Shown piece after piece: positions 1 to 11,100 of a stretch of 64,000 nucleotides of DNA. The translations under genes were made by a program, and so were the position numbers. Source of the stretch: Branchiostoma floridae (Eukaryota; Chordata; Leptocardii; Amphioxiformes; Branchiostomatidae); NCBI RefSeq assembly GCF_000003815.2, contig NC_049994.1, forward strand, positions 9,036,469 through 9,100,468. The letters are read 5' to 3'. Positions within the stretch are counted from its first letter, which is position 1, and each line of letters starts with the position of its first letter. Below the pieces are notes generated by a model. The model was not told the origin of the DNA. It did not search any database and saw only the letters and a program-made list of their open reading frames with translations.

Positions 1-435
1 AACATATCTGAGATGTGGAAATAATCTATAACTATAAACTACATCATTTATGCCACCGAAGTCCATACATTTGAGTGAAATCAATTCGAAAACCAAATCT
101 TTATCAGATTATGCCACAGGGCTTAATACAACGGTTGGCCAAACATGTCTTAAATATGTTGACGCTAACAACGCTCAGAAGCTAGAAACGTATGTCTATC
201 AGTTGAAGGTACCCTCTAATGCTTTTCTCTTTTAATTAACATGTTCTCATGGGATCCACACTCAGTAAGGCTTCGGTCCCAATTATAAGAAGGTAGCCCT
301 GCCGGGCAGTTTGCGGGCTGTTTTTTGCACTTTCGGGCGTGCCCCCTGTCCATGGGACACCTTGCGGCTGTCAGTGCATTTTTGGGCCCGATCGGGCACC
401 AAGTTGAATTTACGTCGGGTTTAAAATGAACCCAT

Positions 436-530
436 GACTCGGTAACAAATAAACGCTGTGACCTATCCGTAGGGAACGCCGTGAGGGGTACCCCCGGTAT
501 CCGGCAGTCTACCGGGACAAATTTGTGGCT
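436..530 (+). repeat. Dispersed repeat shared with 19361-19454
   Basis: It matches the 19.4-kb copy across roughly 90 bp (GTAACAAATAAACGC through CAAATTTGTGGCT) with scattered substitutions. It lies just downstream of the gene A stop, probably in its 3' region. The sequence at 1-435 shows no supported exon. Confidence 0.55.
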
Positions 531-587
531 TCGGAGCCCGACCGGGGCTACATCCCTGACGGGCACCGGTGCAATTGGGACCTAAGC

Positions 588-3500
588 CTAAGAGTGCAGA
601 ATGTACACCGCGCCTCCCTTCATATCCGTCAGTACAATTTTGCCATTCGGAAGGACCGCTACATCGGCGGGCTTCACCAGTCCCTGGTCTCGTGTCACGA
701 TCGTCTTCACGAAGTTTCCCGAAGAGTCGAACATCAGCACTCGGCTGTTTCCGTGATCGACGACGATGAAGTTGTCCTGGTGGTCCACAGCGACGCCGCA
801 CGGATACTGGAGCTGTCCGGCACGACTTCCCTGGCTTCCTATCTTCAGCTGTAAGTTGTAATCTGGTGGAAAACAAAAAGATTAATTTTTCCTTACAGCT
901 AGCCGAAAAATGAGTCGTGATATGATAAGATGTAAGCACAGAGAACCAGATGTCTGTCGGTGAGACAATATTAAGAAGTTCGTCCTTTTTTCATACCAAG
1001 TACTTTTATACTAGATTTTGCACAAATCGTGCGTAATTCAGAGGAATTCAAAATCGAGACATGAGCAACAGACGGTTGGTACAACAGGGGATGAAGTATG
1101 GTCGCTAAGAAACCAAACAGTGAAATTTAATCTGAAAACACTTCAAGAAACATTGATTTAAAAGGAAAATCTGATCACATGACCGACCTGAATCCATGAC
1201 CTTGACGCAATGGTTGCTGAGGTCGGACACTAGAATCCGTCCGGAGGCGTCCGAAGACACGAAGTAGGGCGATCGAAAACGTTCGTCTAGCCGACTATGC
1301 GGCGAGCCGACTCTCCGAACCAGCGCGAAGTCGGCTGCATAGACGCACACCCTGTCCCCTGGGGGTTCTGTGACGTAGATGGTCCCGTCTTTGGGAGACA
1401 CCGCAATGCCCATCGGGAAGCTGAACGTCCCGAAGCTCTGGAGTAGTGTCCCGCTGGTGTCGAAGACGTCAACTTGGCGCCGCGCGGAGTTAGTCAGGAG
1501 CAGACGTCCTTCTGCGTCCTCAGCAACCTGTGCAGGAGAACAGGAGAGACAGTGATCAGATCGTTCTTTGGATGGGACGTTAAACCGTCGGTTCTAGATA
1601 CGGGGGAGACCTCCACGTTAAAGAACCCACCACACTTGTCAATAAGTAAAGTTTGACCTGTTGTGCTTGTCTTATTTTTGCAGACAGTACATGCCCTGCC
1701 GTCATTCGATGGTTGATGAAAATACAATAGTGAATAATCTTGCATGTGTATCTCTTCCGCTCTTCTTTTATCCAACCACTCTTACTTTTATCCATTGTAT
1801 CCATGTGGACATCCGTCTATTTACACATAGCATTCATCCGCCGCTGTCAGCACAGACTAAAGCGTCGAATTGCCAGATCCATTGCATTGTATTGAATTGC
1901 ATTGGGATAGGCGACGTATAGCGATTCAACAATGTATTACAGGAAATCATCAAGTGAAGTGATAACGCTTATTCCCACCTGAAATGAAAGACTAAAATAC
2001 CTGGTGACAGCCCGGAGCATCAAAACTACGAATGAACGCCCCTGATTGGTCAAACATGTGAACCACAGTTGATTCAAAATTTGACTGGTCCCCTTTCTGG
2101 TCGACCACAGCTATGAGCCCATCACGTGATACTGTCACGCCGTACGGTTGGCTGAAATTTACCCTGTTATCTGAAAAATGAAAGCAAGAAGGATAAAAAA
2201 AATATAACCTCCTTGATAAAACAAAAATGATCAAAGCTTGACCGAAAGTTTGATATTTCTCAGTAGTGTGCAATTATGAATATGACCGTCTGAATTCCGC
2301 TGTCCAAACCAAAAACAATACCCCACTTTGTAAGGGTGGAGTATAAATGATGAACAACGATGTACCTGATATCTTGGTCATTGTGTTAGGCAGACTGAGA
2401 GGCGTAGGAGGGCCACTAGAGGTCGCTGCTGACTGCGTGGGCCTGGTCGCCGTGTCCTGACGTTGAGTGGGCCTGGCAGGTTCACTCATTTGCCGCCTCA
2501 TGCTTCGCTCAGACTTGACTTGCTCACCTCGTGGTTCATCAAAAGGGAAGCCACCAATCCTGTGGCCGGGAACCCAGAATCCCTTCTCCCGCTTGTCGCC
2601 ACTAGAGGTCGCTGCTGACTGAGTAGAGCTTGTTGCCGTGTCCTGACGTTGAATAGGCCTGGCAGGTTCACTCATTTGCCGCCTCATGCTTCGCTCAGAC
2701 TTGACTTCCTCACCCTGTAATTCATCAGCGAAGCCACCAATCCTGTGATCGGGAACCCCGAATCCCTTCTCCCGCTTGTCGCCACTGTGGTCAACCGAAA
2801 CTGAGCGGGCTCTATCACTCTCCACCCTCCTTACAGGACTATCTGCGCTGGACGTCGATGACCGCCTTGAATTGTTGGATCGTTCTGATCCCTTCCTTTG
2901 CATCCACCTGGCTAATGAGCCAAACTTTGACCCTTCATCCACAGTTCTAGGTGTTGCTTCGCTGGTGGCACTTGATCGTCTACTTGTATTTTGACTGGTT
3001 AGCTTAGAGCCGTTACGAAGTTCTACACGTTCCCAGTCATTCGTCATTGTTGAGCCCCTTTCATGGCCGTTCTGAACATACTTGCCGTTAGGTGAAATCG
3101 AGTCAAAATTAAAGGTCTGTTCTTCTACATGTGAGGCATGCTCGGACGACTGCGATTTGATAGCAATGCCGTCTATCTCATCAAGCGGTCGTTCACTTGT
3201 TTCATCAAAGTACAAGTATCCTACAAGAGGATCTGAACCGATGTCAATGGGCACAAAAGTTGCCTGAAATCCCGATGAATGTTTGACAGGCCTGTTCATG
3301 GTCTCGTACATTATCTTCAGCTTCTCTGATATCTCTCCGTGCCGGTTGACATCCACCAACCCGCCGCGAGCCAGCTCCCTCTCCGCTTCAACGTCAAACG
3401 TCAGTAGAGTTTCCACCATGCTTTCCAAGTCCTTCTTCATCCCAGTGACTCTAGAAAGATGTTTATCGTACATTGAGTCCAGTTCTTTCTGCAGCGCCTC

Positions 3501-4370
3501 TCCCTCTAGTTTGATAGCCTTGATTCGTTCGTGCACACGTGCTTCGACGTGGCATTCCATGGCGTTTTTCTGCTGCTGGTGCTCAGTGATTAATCTACGG
3601 ATTTCCTGTAGACTTGTGACGGCTGTAGCGGATCTCTGTCGCTGGTCGGACAGCGCGGTGCCCACTCGTTCCTTCATCCTCTCTATCTGCTCCTCTATGT
3701 GACTCACCTTGTGTGAGTTATGGTTCCCTCTGGGACACACCCGGCACAGCGGCTTCTCGCATGTCTGGCAGTAAAACCTGTGTATGACACGTTCAAAATA
3801 TCATTCCCTGTTACCTATTAGAGCCCTCTTCTTTTACACTTGAAGTGATCAGAACCCAACATAGCACAAGGCAACACATACAAATACTTCTATCAAACTT
3901 AAGTGACTGTAATTACATGCACTAATACATATCTACCTTGCAGCTTTCAGGTTTAACCATCCAACATGGCGGACAATATTTAAGTCTTAGTCTCGTGAGT
4001 GCGAAAAGCCAATGAAATTTGAGTAGATGTAAAAGGATCCGAACCTGATGGGCTCTCGCTGGTGAGTCAAACATTCGTTGATGACGTAGGGTGTGACGTA
4101 GGGCTCCTCTATGGTCCTGATCTTGAAGGACAGTCTGCTGAGGAAGACGTCCTCGGGGAAACCGGACACGCCGCTCACGGGGACGGCGGCGTCCTGACGG
4201 CAGGACGGGCAGGGGAACGTCAGGTAGCTCCCGGCACACCTGGCGACGCACGTCTCACAGAAGGTGTGGTGGCACGGCAAGGTACGCGGCTTGACGTAAG
4301 GACGTCTGCACAGCGGACAGGTGAGGAGGTCGGTCTGGATCTGAAGTCTTACATCTTGTCCGGGGTCCAT
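588..4370 (-). CDS. TRIM-NHL protein, gene A (RING, B-box, coiled coil, NHL propeller)
   Basis: Five coding exons on the minus strand: 4370-4045, 3777-2366, 2170-2001, 1527-1188 and 862-588, all with AG acceptors and GT donors. They total 2523 nt, or 840 aa plus TAG. The start is the first Met, just before the RING. Residues 18-57 form a C3HC4 RING (CPLC, CHHTFCETC, CPSC). Residues 100-134 form a B-box 2 (CLTH, CQTC, HNSH) split by a phase-2 intron. A coiled coil follows to about 240, then a Ser/Arg-rich disordered region holding a tandem 61-62 residue duplication. From about 580 to the end there are six or so NHL-type blades. By family this is a cytoplasmic E3 ubiquitin ligase of the TRIM2/3/32/71 kind, with the propeller binding protein or RNA. 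The substrate is unknown. Gene B is a close paralogue. Confidence 0.85.
2412..2780 (-). repeat. In-frame tandem duplication inside gene A exon 2
   Basis: Two adjacent copies, 2412-2597 (186 bp) and 2598-2780 (183 bp), are nearly identical. Both lengths are multiples of three, so the reading frame is kept. Each encodes a unit with a GDKREKGF block, an IGGF block, SERSMRRQMSEPARP and a QRQDTAT block. The copies differ mainly by a few substitutions and one codon, so the duplication is recent. Confidence 0.85.
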
Positions 4371-5298
4371 TATTCGTCACCTTATTAAAGGGTGTAAAAT
4401 TAATGCAGTGTCAACATTAGCCGCACGGAGGCGTTTTTCGTAGATAGCACACATGTAACCTTCCCTTTCTGATCCACATTGTCAAACGAAGGGAAATAGA
4501 TATTCACGTACTGTATGCAGATCAGTTCTACGCAAAACAGCCTTCAGCTACTTGTTATTGCACAAATTTGCTTTGTATTGGACCCTACGAGAAGTCTTAA
4601 CGTAAACATTAGGAATAATTGTACAGCAAAAATTGTTTTCCAATGAGCAATGAGGCCTTCATGATATTGAAACTATCATGCAATGCATTTTTCTCGGTGC
4701 AGAAACACAGCGTTGTCTTACACCAGACCAACTGTCTTTATAAATTATAGCCTGCTTGAATGGACACCCACATTCACGAAATTTGGTAATTTGCGACCAT
4801 CACACACGTAAGAACCTCCTTTGATGGTCCCACGACAGTCCTACAACAATATATATCCTTCCTGCCATTGCCTGGGTTAATCCTACGACTTCAACTCTGT
4901 CGTAGAAACACTGCACGAGCTATCCGATACAACCCTGACCTATTTTCCTACGATATTATGTGATCGCAACCCCACAAACTCTCGACCCCACCTATAGCAT
5001 GATCCAAAAATATCCTGGAACAAAACCATCTCAACCTCTGTTAAACACTCTTTAGAAACATACAAACAGTGTTACCAGAATACCAAACAAAAGAAGGGTT
5101 ACTTTTCATTCAACCGGTACATTCCTTCGCGTTCTCAGTTATGACGCAACGCTATCATACTAAGACAACGCCCCCTGGGCCCTATAAGTATCTAAATATT
5201 CAGAACACACGGATAGCGTCTTATGCTAAGAAAACAAATTTCCGCACAGTTAAGGTAAGAAAGAGGTTAGTAGTGAGTAGTAGATGAATTGTGTGTAC

Positions 5299-5465
5299 CT
5301 GTTGAAGCTATGGACACATGGGGAGGACAGGGTTATGGGCGCGGCCAGAAGGTGACACAGTCTGGGTGTGAGATCAGCTGAGCTGGAGAAGTCGTCCCAC
5401 TGGTTCTATCCTTGACGTGAGGTTAGAATTCTGACCCCTGACCTTAAAACAGGGTGTCACCTTTT
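5299..5465 (-). other. Probable 5' UTR exon and promoter-proximal region of gene A
   Basis: This block is clearly similar to 28084-28240, which sits at the same relative place upstream of paralogue gene B. On the minus strand both copies end at CAG|GTACAC, a good splice donor. No long open frame is present. Conservation of the block and of the donor suggests a noncoding first exon spliced to the RING exon. The exact transcription start is not visible. Confidence 0.4.
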
Positions 5466-5880
5466 CAGCTGGGATAATAGCAATGATGACAGCCTGTCAT
5501 AGTTAATAGATGCACTGTTGGTGTGGCTGTTACTAAGGGATTATGTCAAGGTTGGACACGAGTTGGACATGCATTGTTCATTTTGTATTATCCTAACTGA
5601 AAAAAAGGGTAATTAGATGACAAGATGAATTAATAAAACTGTATAGTGATACCCATATTTAGGTCATTGGTTTCTCATTTATGTGTCATAGATCATGCAA
5701 GATACATTTGCTTTCATATGAACGTAATATCACATACACATTCAGTCTTATCTTTCCATCACGATCTTTAATAAATAATGGTGTCGTTTATTTAGATTCT
5801 ACTTAAGCGGTCAAGCAGCTCTGATAGGAAGGTTTGCAATTAAGCATCGTCACATGTACTCTTGATTAGAACATATATAC
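5466..5880. other. No feature seen
   Basis: AT-rich sequence without a supported exon, RNA gene or repeat that I can recognise. It separates the 5' end of gene A from the foldback element that follows. Confidence 0.5.
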
Positions 5881-6030
5881 ATAGAATACAACACGGTGTA
5901 TTCCGTATCACCCGAGGTACGGTACTATTAGCCCGACAGCGGGTTGGATTGCCCGAAGGCCGGAGGGTGATCCGACCCGCGATGGGGCTGGGACCGAGGG
6001 CGATACGGAATACACCGTGTTGTATTCTAT
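5881..6030. mobile_element. Foldback (MITE-like) element with 29-bp perfect inverted ends
   Basis: The 29 bases at 5881-5909 are the exact reverse complement of 6002-6030 (ends ATAGAATACAACACGG). The 92-bp centre is GC-rich and partly self-complementary. There is no coding capacity. The size and structure fit a non-autonomous DNA element; the superfamily is not identifiable here. Confidence 0.7.
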
Positions 6031-6465
6031 ATTTATCACATGGTCCGGAACACCTGTATCGAACGTTATCGCGGCCCAGGTATGACATAAATGTATATAT
6101 AGCCTACAGAATACTGGCCAGCCATATCGATGATATGTCACTAATTGTACAAACATATTTATTCATTCATGTATTTATGCATCTATTTGTACAGTTGACA
6201 TAGAGAGGTAATGTGCAGCTTAGATTACACAACAGCGTCAGGCTATCACCAATTGTAAGAGGTAACTTTAGTTAATAATATACAAATTCACATACCAGCA
6301 GTAGGTACTGAAACTTATGCACATTCGCAAGTGTTATTGAAAAGTTTTATTCAATAACAAGATACAATATTAGCGAGAGAACGGCAGACAATGTGTATCC
6401 CTATAGTGAAATAATTGGATGATACAGCTATTTATTGCATTACCAAAGAAGTTCACCTTCCTATT

Positions 6466-7260
6466 TATATTTCAGCCATACCATAGGTATGGTGAAATAT
6501 ATTGTATTCGTAATGTTTCTTCTTTCTTTCTTTCTTCTTCTTTCTCCTGTTAAATCTTCAGAACACGGTATCTCCGTTTGATCCTAAACAGAATGACTTG
6601 AAATTTGGCACAAGGGTAGAGCGGGCCAATACCCTCGGATAGTTTTTTCATTTTTTTAATATCTGTCTCTTAGATGATTTTATTAAGGTTTTTTGGTCAT
6701 CTTAAGACCAAAACTGTATATTTTGGCCCCCTGTACCCTGGCATTACAACCGAATGAGCTGAAATTTGGCACAGATGTGCCTTGATAATTCCCCCATACA
6801 AATTCAATATCACTTTTGGTGTACAGTATAACGAAATGCTTATTTTTGCGATTTTTTTGGTCATTTTTTGACAAAAAAAAAAGACACTTTTGGCTCCTGT
6901 ACCCTGGTTTTAGAACCGGATGACCTGAAATTTAGTATAGGGGTGCCCTAGACATATGCGCACATGGATTCATTAACACTTGAGGCATACAGTACAACAA
7001 AATGCTTGATTTTGCGATTATTTGGCCATTTTATGACCAAAAACGTACACTTTTGGCTCCTGTGCTCTGGTGTTAAAACCAAATGACCTAAATTTTGGTA
7101 AAAGGGTGCACTAGATATTTATTCAAATGACACATGTATAATTTTTGGCACAAACCACTTCAAAATGATATATTTGGGGATTTTTTTTTGGTCATTTTCC
7201 AATAGCCAGAGGGGTCAATGACCTTAAGGTCGTTCTGTTTTGTTTTGTTTTCAAAATATC
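6466..7260 (+). repeat. Dispersed repeat, copy 1, with internal about 150-bp tandem units
   Basis: It begins with the palindromic motif ACCATAGGTATGGT and is followed by CT-rich sequence. It closely matches 23084-23560 in the same orientation. Inside there are about four degenerate units of roughly 150 bp, each carrying a phrase like TTTTGGCYCCTGTRCCCTGG followed by TGACCTGAAATTTGGC. No open frame of note. Probably a dispersed non-autonomous element of unknown class. Confidence 0.65.
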
Positions 7261-8182
7261 GTACTTTCTATTTTTTTTTTCAAAATAGAAAGCCCGATAA
7301 AAGCAACTAAAAAACCTTAAAAAAACAGCTGGAGCCAAACCTCTGCTTGGAGAGTATAATTACGTAAGTATTATGCATATTGAACGAAATCCTCCTAGTC
7401 AAAATAAGGTACTTTGAAAGCTTTATTCTAAGAATTTCCGCGAACAGCTCCTTATTTGGGTATAATCCTTCACCCTCTGCATGATAAGAGTTTGAATGAT
7501 ATCATGTAGTGATGGTACACATTCATTTCTTGCGCATGCGCTTCTTGATTAGTCTAGACCTTTCGCAACACCCTAGCTGTATAAAATATATAGCAGAAAA
7601 AACAGGTACATTTCGGAGTGTTCGTCGATGCAAGCGTTGTCTGTCGACAAGCTAAGGTATTTCTAGTTTTTAGATTTCTTTCCTTTAATTTTTCTTGGAC
7701 CCATTTCTTCTTTGACACCACCACTAGACAATCCCACAGATGCAGTACTGCTAGTCTCAGGCAAGTATAAGCGGTGGGCGCACTTACGCAGTCAGGGAAG
7801 AAGACTGTAGTGACTGAGCAAATCAAAGGTTACAGCCGTAGTAGCGACTGGTGAATTAAACAGCATGTGCAAGTTCCATGTATCTGTATCTGTATCTGTA
7901 TCTGAATCTATATTAGCCGGTATAACCGCCGTTAGGCGCAACACACATATGTACTTCATATTTCTCTGGTAATTTGAAGCTAGCATCATTCCTTTCGATT
8001 TTTATGCCAGATGACGCCTATTTGATACGGATGGCGGAATTTTTGTGTGCATCTCAATTGTATTTTGTAAATGTATGGCTTTTGTGAAATCGCATTCAAC
8101 GACGTCGAAGGAAGGAAGGGAGATTCGCTACACAGTTTAGCAAAGGGCAAGTCTGATAACTGTCTCCTTTTTTCAAACACAG
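7261..8182. other. Intergenic sequence upstream of the lectin gene
   Basis: No supported exon. It contains a short TATCTG hexamer run at about 7879-7905 and, at the right end, the pyrimidine-rich tract and AG (8181-8182) used as acceptor for the first coding exon of the lectin gene. A 5' UTR exon may lie here but I cannot place it. Confidence 0.4.
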
Positions 8183-8184
8183 GC

Positions 8185-11100
8185 ATGGCGACAACCGAGA
8201 CCACGCCGCTGCCGGAACAAGAGTACACAAAAGGAGAAGATGTGGGCGTCACGAAAAAGAGCTGAAAGCTTCAGCGGGCACTGAATGAGGATCATGCCAA
8301 AGAGAAAGATGTGACTGCCCCAAATATCAGGTCAGGGCATCAAACCTCAGTGCCTGACACATACACCCCAGCTCCGATACGTGGGAAACATACCCAAGTA
8401 AAAGAAAAGGTGCCCTCCTCCATCGCTGAAAAGGGTCTAAAAATCCGATGCAAGGCTGCCGATCGTGGGAAGCAAGCATATGAACACACCATTGTCGGAG
8501 AACTGGCCGAAGCAGGTCCGTATGGTTCCGCTCCCGACAAACAACCTGCGGCGTCTGGGCATCGATACCTTCACGTCGGAGATCACGTAGTGGTGTGCTC
8601 GGGACATGAATCAGAACACACCTACGCGTACCGAGAGGCTGAAGTGGTGAGCGAGGGGTATGGGGAAGATGACTGCTCTCACTACTACAAAAACCCAGTG
8701 GATGTTTACCACTACAGAGTGCCTGAGGATGTAAACAACGCGTATGAAGAGGGGTCTTATTCCAACGACTACGACAAACCAGAGGATGCTTACCGGTGCA
8801 AAGTGCCTGAAGAAGTAAACAAGACGTTTGAGGAAAAGTCTTCTTCCCACGACTATGACAAACCAGAGAATGTTTACGGGTACAAAGATCCTAAGAAAGT
8901 CAGCTTTGCATACAGGGCTAAAGGTACGTTACAGCTTTGAATACAACATTTAAACTCTTTTGATGCAATTAACTATCAAAATGCAGAAATGTTCGCGGTA
9001 GTTTTATGTTCGCGGTTTTCGCGAGGCAGTCTTATCTTGAACTTAAAGCCACCTTTATAAATAACATTTTTCTTAGAGTACTGTATGTGACTACACTGTA
9101 ACAACAACAATCTTTATTGACACGACAAAAGTACAGCGACTTTCGTAAGGTCTACATGTATAACAACTACTTACAGTACAACTAAACACACATATATGGA
9201 TATCTATAGGTATGATTAAATCAACATATAGGGTCTAGCATGTCATTAACACTATTAGTTCTACGGTATAAACATTCGTGGATATATTTGCCTACTTGTA
9301 CACAGTGAGGGTTATCGCCTCCCAGAATGTAGTTGAATTTATCTATCGAACAGAGAGTAGCAAATTCTTTAAAACAAGCGGAAAGTAATGTGAACAGCTC
9401 TGTGCGTTTATCATTATATCGAGAACAATCCATAACAAAGTGACGTTCGTCTTCGATCTCATTTGGGCAAAATGGACAAAACCTCTGGTCACGGGGAATT
9501 TTAGTATATCTTCCGGCTTCTATATTTAGTTTGTGACTACTGATTCTCATCTTTGTAATTGCTCTACGAAGTTCGAAACTGTGTACATTCGAAAGATACT
9601 TCTTTTGTCCGTATCTTTCCTTTAGCGTAGAATAAATGCAAAGTTTTGAGTTATTCTGGATAGAAGAATACCATTCTTGTATGTATATATCCTGTAAACG
9701 GAGTCGTAATTGGTCGGTTAGCATATTAACATGATACAACCTCGGGTTTGTCCATACATGTCCAAAACCATTATAGTTGAGAATGTCAGTTACGTGATTT
9801 GTCCAGTCGTATTCGCCGGAAAGTACAACATCATATGCTTCACGTAGTAAAGAATCTTCGGGTAAGTTTGCTAGACGGTGCCAGTATTTGATTAATTGTA
9901 TCTCAGCATTGATCGAAATGGGAAAGGTTCCTAACTCACCACGGATGCCGTCATTTGATGATTTCGCATGTACTCCGAGTAAAAATTTTTGGAAACTCAT
10001 GTCAATGGTGTCAAATTCTGGGATACTAGTATGTGAAGAAAGTCGTATATTTTCAATTGCGAAGTTGTCATTTTCTAATTTCATTCCTGATGCCAGTCTC
10101 AATAATCTATCCTTGTCTGATCTTTTCTTAAAATGGATAACGTAAGTATGCGTGAGGTCCGAAGACACACTCTTCCTAACAGTTGCTGGGAGACCTCCCT
10201 CTAGATGGAGTTTGTTTAAAAAGGAAGAGAAAACAGTTTTGGGTGAAGATTCTGGAATTTGTTTTGATACAATAATTTTGATTGCTTTAGAAGTTTGGTC
10301 AAAACATGTGAGTTCGGCTCCGTACAGTAAAATAGGCAGTACAAACTTGTTGAAAAGGCTCATTCCTAGGTGAATTGGAATGTTCTTTTCTGAGAATAAA
10401 AGTGACTTTAGTTTGAATAAAGCTCTCATGGCTTTATTCTTTAAATATTTCCTGGCTGCTTTAAACTTTCCCGAAGAAGTCAGGGGAATACCAAGGTAAG
10501 TATAACTGTCGGTTACTAGTATTTCTTTGCCATATATATAGAATTTGTTTGATAATCTGTTAATAGAACCTTTTGTAAAAACCAGTACTTTCGTTTTAGA
10601 TACATTAACCCTTAATTTCCATTTGTTGCAATAAGATTCCAGGTTATTGATACAATTCTGAAGCCCCTCTTTCGACAATGAGATCAAGGCTAAGTCATCT
10701 GCCCAAGATAAACAGTTGAGTGATTTAGAATTCAAAATTGCGGCGTCACATTTATCAGCAAAGCATTGAGGTAGGTCGTTAATAAAAATATTGAATAATA
10801 ATGGACTGAGATTGCAGCCTTGTCTTACTCCGCATGTGGAAACAAAGGGGCTTGACAAACCATTTTGTAGTCTGACAGTATAGTTAACATTGAGGTACAT
10901 GGATTGCAATACATTGAAGAATTTCCCACCAACACCAAGATTTAACAATTTGTAGAATAAACCGTCCCGCCATACACTGTCAAACGCTTTCTTCATGTCA
11001 ACAAAGCAAACATATAATTTCCCTCTCTTTTTTTCAATATATTTCTCAATAAGAGCTTTCAGGATAAATACATTGTCAGAGGTTCGGCACTTTCTTCTGA

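Noticed and set aside
5862-6203. Open frames on both strands around 5.9-6.2 kb
   Set aside because: They run through the foldback element and mirror each other because of its inverted arms.
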